From Gammaproteobacteria bacterium (GTDB taxonomy: Bacteria > Pseudomonadota > Gammaproteobacteria > Arenicellales > Spongiicolonaceae): a DNA stretch of 8,664 nt. The notes beneath the pieces were generated by a model. The model saw only the letters and a list, made by a program, of their open reading frames with translations, ran no database searches and was not told where the DNA came from. Shown here piece after piece: positions 6,044 to 8,664 of this stretch (position 1 is its first letter; every line of letters begins with the position of its first letter). A program made the position numbers and the translations under genes. The stretch is from assembly GCA_007570945.1 (NCBI GenBank), contig RKSH01000041.1:1-8664 (forward strand), read 5' to 3'.

Positions 6044-7057
6044 TCAGGGCAGCGGCGCCTGCTCCTCGCCTTCCTTTTTGACCGGCATTAAATCGCCGCG
6101 CGAGATGCCGAGCGCCAGCACGATCGGGCTTGCGACAAAGATGGACGAGTAGGTGCCCACCAGCACGCCCACCAGCAGCGCCAGGGCGAAACCGCGAATC
6201 ACCTCGCCGCCGAGAATGAGCAGCGCCAGCACCACTAACAACGTGGTGACCGAGGTCAGCAGGGTGCGGCGCAGGGTTTGGTTGATGGAAACGTTGATGA
6301 CCTGCACGCCGGGGCTTTTGCGCATGCGGCGGAAGTTTTCGCGGATGCGGTCAAACACCACGATGGTGTCGTTCAGCGAGTAGCCGATCACCGCCAGCAC
6401 CGCGGCCAGCACCGGCAGGGAGAACTCAACCTGAAACACCGAGAAAAACCCGACCACAATCAAAACGTCATGCACCAGCGCCGCCACCGAGCCCAGCGCG
6501 AAGCGCCACTGGAAGCGCCACGCGACGTAAACCAAAATGCCGATAAGCGCGTACAGCATGGCCAGGGAGCCGAGTTCGGTGAGTTCGTCGCCGAACTGGG
6601 GGCCCACAAACTCCACCCGCCGCATCTGCACCCGGCAGTCGGCGGTTTCGCCATTGGCGTCCAGGCACTGCTGGCGGATGCCGGAACTGTCCGGCGACAG
6701 CGACTCGGCAAACGGCATGCGCAACGCCCGCATCAGCGCGCCGCTCTGCACCGCGGCGCCGGCGTCACCGTCCTCGGCCAGCGGCAGCCGCACCAAAATG
6801 TCGCGCGCCGCGCCGAAACGCTGGACAATGGCGCGGTCATAGCCGGCCGCATCCAGCACCGTCCGCACCTGCGCCAGGTCCACCGGCTCATCGTACGAAA
6901 CCTCCACCAACGTGCCGCCGGTGAAGTCAATGCCGAAATTCAGCCGCTGCTGCACCAGCGCGGCCACCGAAACCAGCAGCAGCGCCGCCGAGGCCAGCGC
7001 GGCCCAGCGGCGCGCGGCGAGGAAGTTGAAATTGGTGTCTTTTTTCAGCAGTTCCAT
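6044..7057 (-). CDS. secF: Protein translocase subunit SecF
   Basis: SecF pairs with SecD in the inner membrane and uses the proton gradient to help pull or release proteins on the periplasmic side of SecYEG. The 337-residue protein has six predicted membrane helices (about 18-38, 161-180, 185-205, 213-232, 266-284 and 288-312). The F-G-I-D-F-T-G-G motif (41-48) opens the periplasmic P4-type domain. Asp230 in S-L-N-D-T and Arg264 in T-L-R-R-T correspond to E. coli Asp213 and Arg247, which are linked to proton transport. R-R-V-E-F-V-G-P (146-153) precedes helix 2. Relative to E. coli there is an insertion around 115-142 with two cysteines (131 and 141). The ATG at 7057 is 2 nt after the secD stop; a TTG two codons upstream is a less likely start. 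Confidence 0.96.
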   Translation of the reverse strand: MELLKKDTNFNFLAARRWAALASAALLLVSVAALVQQRLNFGIDFTGGTLVEVSYDEPVDLAQVRTVLDAAGYDRAIVQRFGAARDILVRLPLAEDGDAGAAVQSGALMRALRMPFAESLSPDSSGIRQQCLDANGETADCRVQMRRVEFVGPQFGDELTELGSLAMLYALIGILVYVAWRFQWRFALGSVAALVHDVLIVVGFFSVFQVEFSLPVLAAVLAVIGYSLNDTIVVFDRIRENFRRMRKSPGVQVINVSINQTLRRTLLTSVTTLLVVLALLILGGEVIRGFALALLVGVLVGTYSSIFVASPIVLALGISRGDLMPVKKEGEEQAPLP

Positions 7058-7059
7058 GG

Positions 7060-8664
7060 TCAAATCGCCAGCCGCCGCACCCGCCGGCCGCCGTAAACCA
7101 AATTAACCACGCCGCGGGTGCCGACGATGGCGGTGAACATGGAGGTGAGGATTCCGATGCTGAGGGTGATGGCGAAGCCTTTGATGGGGCCGGTGCCGAA
7201 GTTGAACAGCACGATGGCGGCGATGAGGGTGGTGAGGTTGGCGTCCACGATGGTGGAGAAAGCCTTGTCGTAGCCGAGGTGGATGCTGGCCTGCGGCGAG
7301 TTGCCGTTGCGGAGCTCCTCGCGGATGCGCTCAAAGATGAGCACATTGGCGTCCACCGCCATGCCCACGGTCAGCACGATGCCGGCCACCCCGGGCAGGG
7401 TGAGGGTGGCCTGCAGCAGCGACAGCACGGCGACAATCAGTACCAGGTTCACGAACAGCGCGGTGTTGGCCACCATGCCGAACAGGCGGTAATAGAGCAC
7501 CATGAAAATCAGCACCAGTACAAAACCCAGCACCACCGAGCGCACGCCCTGGGTGATGTTCTGGCGCCCCATGCTGGGCCCCACGGTGCGCTCCTCAATG
7601 ATATGCACCGGCGCCGCCAATGCGCCGGCGCGCAACAGCAGCGCCAGGTCGCGCGCCTCGGCGACGCTGTCCAGGCCCTCAATCTGAAAACGTTTGCCCA
7701 GTTGGTCGCGGATGACCGGCGCGGTGATTACCTCCTCGTCGCGAATGGTCTCGCGCAGCGGGCGGCCGGCTGCATCGGTTTTAATCGTGCCGTCGGCGTC
7801 GCGCTGCACCTCGGAGCGGGTTTCAATGTAGACCACCGCCATGCGGCGGCCGATGTTGTCGCCGGTCACCTGCTGGTTCTTGCGCGCGCCGGCGGCGTCC
7901 AGGGTGATGCTGACGATGGGGCCGCCGCTCAGCGAGTCCAGACTGGCCGCCGCGTCCACCATGTTGCGGCCGGAATAAATCACGTTGTCTTTCAGAAGTA
8001 TGGGCCCGCCGTTGCGCAGCGAGTACAATTTGGATTCCGCCGGCACCGCGCCGCTTTCGGCGGCCCGCGCCGGGTCGTGGTCTTCGTCCACCAGCCGCAT
8101 CTCCAGGGTGGCGGTGCGGCCGATGACCTCCTTGGCGCGGTTGGGATCCTGCAAGCCGGGCAGTTGCAGCACGATGCGGCGCTCGCCCTGGCGCTGGACG
8201 ATGGGCTCGGCCACGCCCAACTCGTCGATGCGGTTGCGCAGCGCCGCCATGTTCTGCTCCAGATACTGGCCGCCGAGCTCATCCCGCCGGCTGTCGGTGA
8301 GGGTTAAATTCAAACGGTGGTCGCCGTCGCCGCCGTCGCTCTCGCTCACCGCCAGGTCGGGAAAATTTTCCCGCAGCACCTCGCGCGCCGCCTCGCGCCG
8401 CTGTTCATCGTCAAAGCGCAGGCGCAAATTCAATTCCTGCCCGTGGCGAATTCCCTTGTGGCGCACCCGCGCGCGCCGCAGCTCGGTGCGCAGGTCGGCG
8501 GCGGTGTTGCGCATGTGGTCGGCCAGCGCCGCATCCAAATCCATCTCCATCAGAAAATGCACGCCGCCGCGCAGGTCGAGCCCCAAATACATGGGCCGCG
8601 CATACAACGTGCCGAGCCATTGCGGCGCCGCCGGCAGCAGGGTGAGGGCGATGCTGAACCGCCG
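7060..8664 (-). CDS. secD: Protein translocase subunit SecD (5' end outside the window)
   Basis: SecD is the larger partner of SecF, with a big periplasmic region and six membrane helices. The reading frame runs off the right edge. The 534 visible residues begin at a segment matching E. coli SecD near residue 98, so about 100 residues, including the first membrane helix, are missing. Visible are L-G-L-D-L-R-G-G-V-H-F-L (visible residues 27-38), L-G-V-A-E-P-I-V-Q-R-Q-G, the P-G-L-Q-D-P-N-R-A-K-E stretch, A-L-L-L-R-A-G-A-L and E-E-R-T-V-G-P-S-M-G before the remaining five helices. A-V-D-A-N-V-L-I carries the Asp (visible 438) equivalent to the proton-transport Asp519 of E. coli. The C-terminus ends in G-G-R-R-V-R-R-L-A-I as usual. 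The leucine codon TTG at 8607 should not be taken as a start. Confidence 0.95.
   Translation of the reverse strand, partial: RRFSIALTLLPAAPQWLGTLYARPMYLGLDLRGGVHFLMEMDLDAALADHMRNTAADLRTELRRARVRHKGIRHGQELNLRLRFDDEQRREAAREVLRENFPDLAVSESDGGDGDHRLNLTLTDSRRDELGGQYLEQNMAALRNRIDELGVAEPIVQRQGERRIVLQLPGLQDPNRAKEVIGRTATLEMRLVDEDHDPARAAESGAVPAESKLYSLRNGGPILLKDNVIYSGRNMVDAAASLDSLSGGPIVSITLDAAGARKNQQVTGDNIGRRMAVVYIETRSEVQRDADGTIKTDAAGRPLRETIRDEEVITAPVIRDQLGKRFQIEGLDSVAEARDLALLLRAGALAAPVHIIEERTVGPSMGRQNITQGVRSVVLGFVLVLIFMVLYYRLFGMVANTALFVNLVLIVAVLSLLQATLTLPGVAGIVLTVGMAVDANVLIFERIREELRNGNSPQASIHLGYDKAFSTIVDANLTTLIAAIVLFNFGTGPIKGFAITLSIGILTSMFTAIVGTRGVVNLVYGGRRVRRLAI

Noticed and set aside
7279..8307. A 342-codon plus-strand frame opposite secD
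   Set aside because: Rich in His, Gln, Ala and Val with no recognisable motif, and opposite clearly coding SecD; another GC-bias shadow.
1..8664. Search for CRISPR arrays, tRNA/rRNA genes, insertion sequences and long direct or inverted repeats
   Set aside because: None found by eye. The frequent GCCGGC/GGCGCC-like words are scattered and fit high G+C content and Ala/Gly/Arg codons rather than a structured repeat.

Overview
The window is a compact piece of a GC-rich bacterial chromosome, about 65-70% G+C by hand sampling outside the first kilobase. The gene families, and the order nrdR-ribD-ribE-ribB(A)-ribH-nusB, are typical of Proteobacteria. A RibB protein with a degenerate RibA-like tail (RibBX type) and an E. 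coli/Pseudomonas-like SecD favour a gammaproteobacterium or close relative. The taxon cannot be fixed from this window alone.

Layout: from 991 to the right edge, everything reads on the minus strand as one tightly packed run. In transcription order it is secD (5' end cut by the window edge), secF, nrdR, ribD, ribE, ribBX, pdxJ, ribH, nusB. No junction exceeds about 20 nt. Three junctions are 4-nt stop/start overlaps, one is a TGATG overlap, and two have 2-nt gaps. No internal promoter, FMN riboswitch or terminator is visible. Facing it on the plus strand (2-958) is an unrecognised gene of distinctly lower G+C (mid-50s%) that converges on nusB with only 32 nt between the stop codons.

Function: SecD and SecF form the proton-driven accessory unit of the Sec translocon. 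NrdR is the zinc/ATP-cone repressor of ribonucleotide reductase genes. RibD, RibE, RibBX and RibH supply every riboflavin step except GTP cyclohydrolase II and the dephosphorylation step. The RibA-like half of RibBX has lost its zinc-binding cysteines, so a separate ribA is expected elsewhere. PdxJ makes pyridoxine 5'-phosphate, whose later oxidation to PLP (PdxH) uses FMN, so its place inside a riboflavin operon is metabolically coherent though unusual. NusB is a transcription antitermination factor commonly linked to ribH.

No clearly new multi-gene system is visible. The points most worth a second look are the plus-strand gene at 2-958, the pdxJ insertion in the rib cluster, the dead RibA half, single substitutions in conserved motifs of RibD and PdxJ, and a two-cysteine insertion in SecF.
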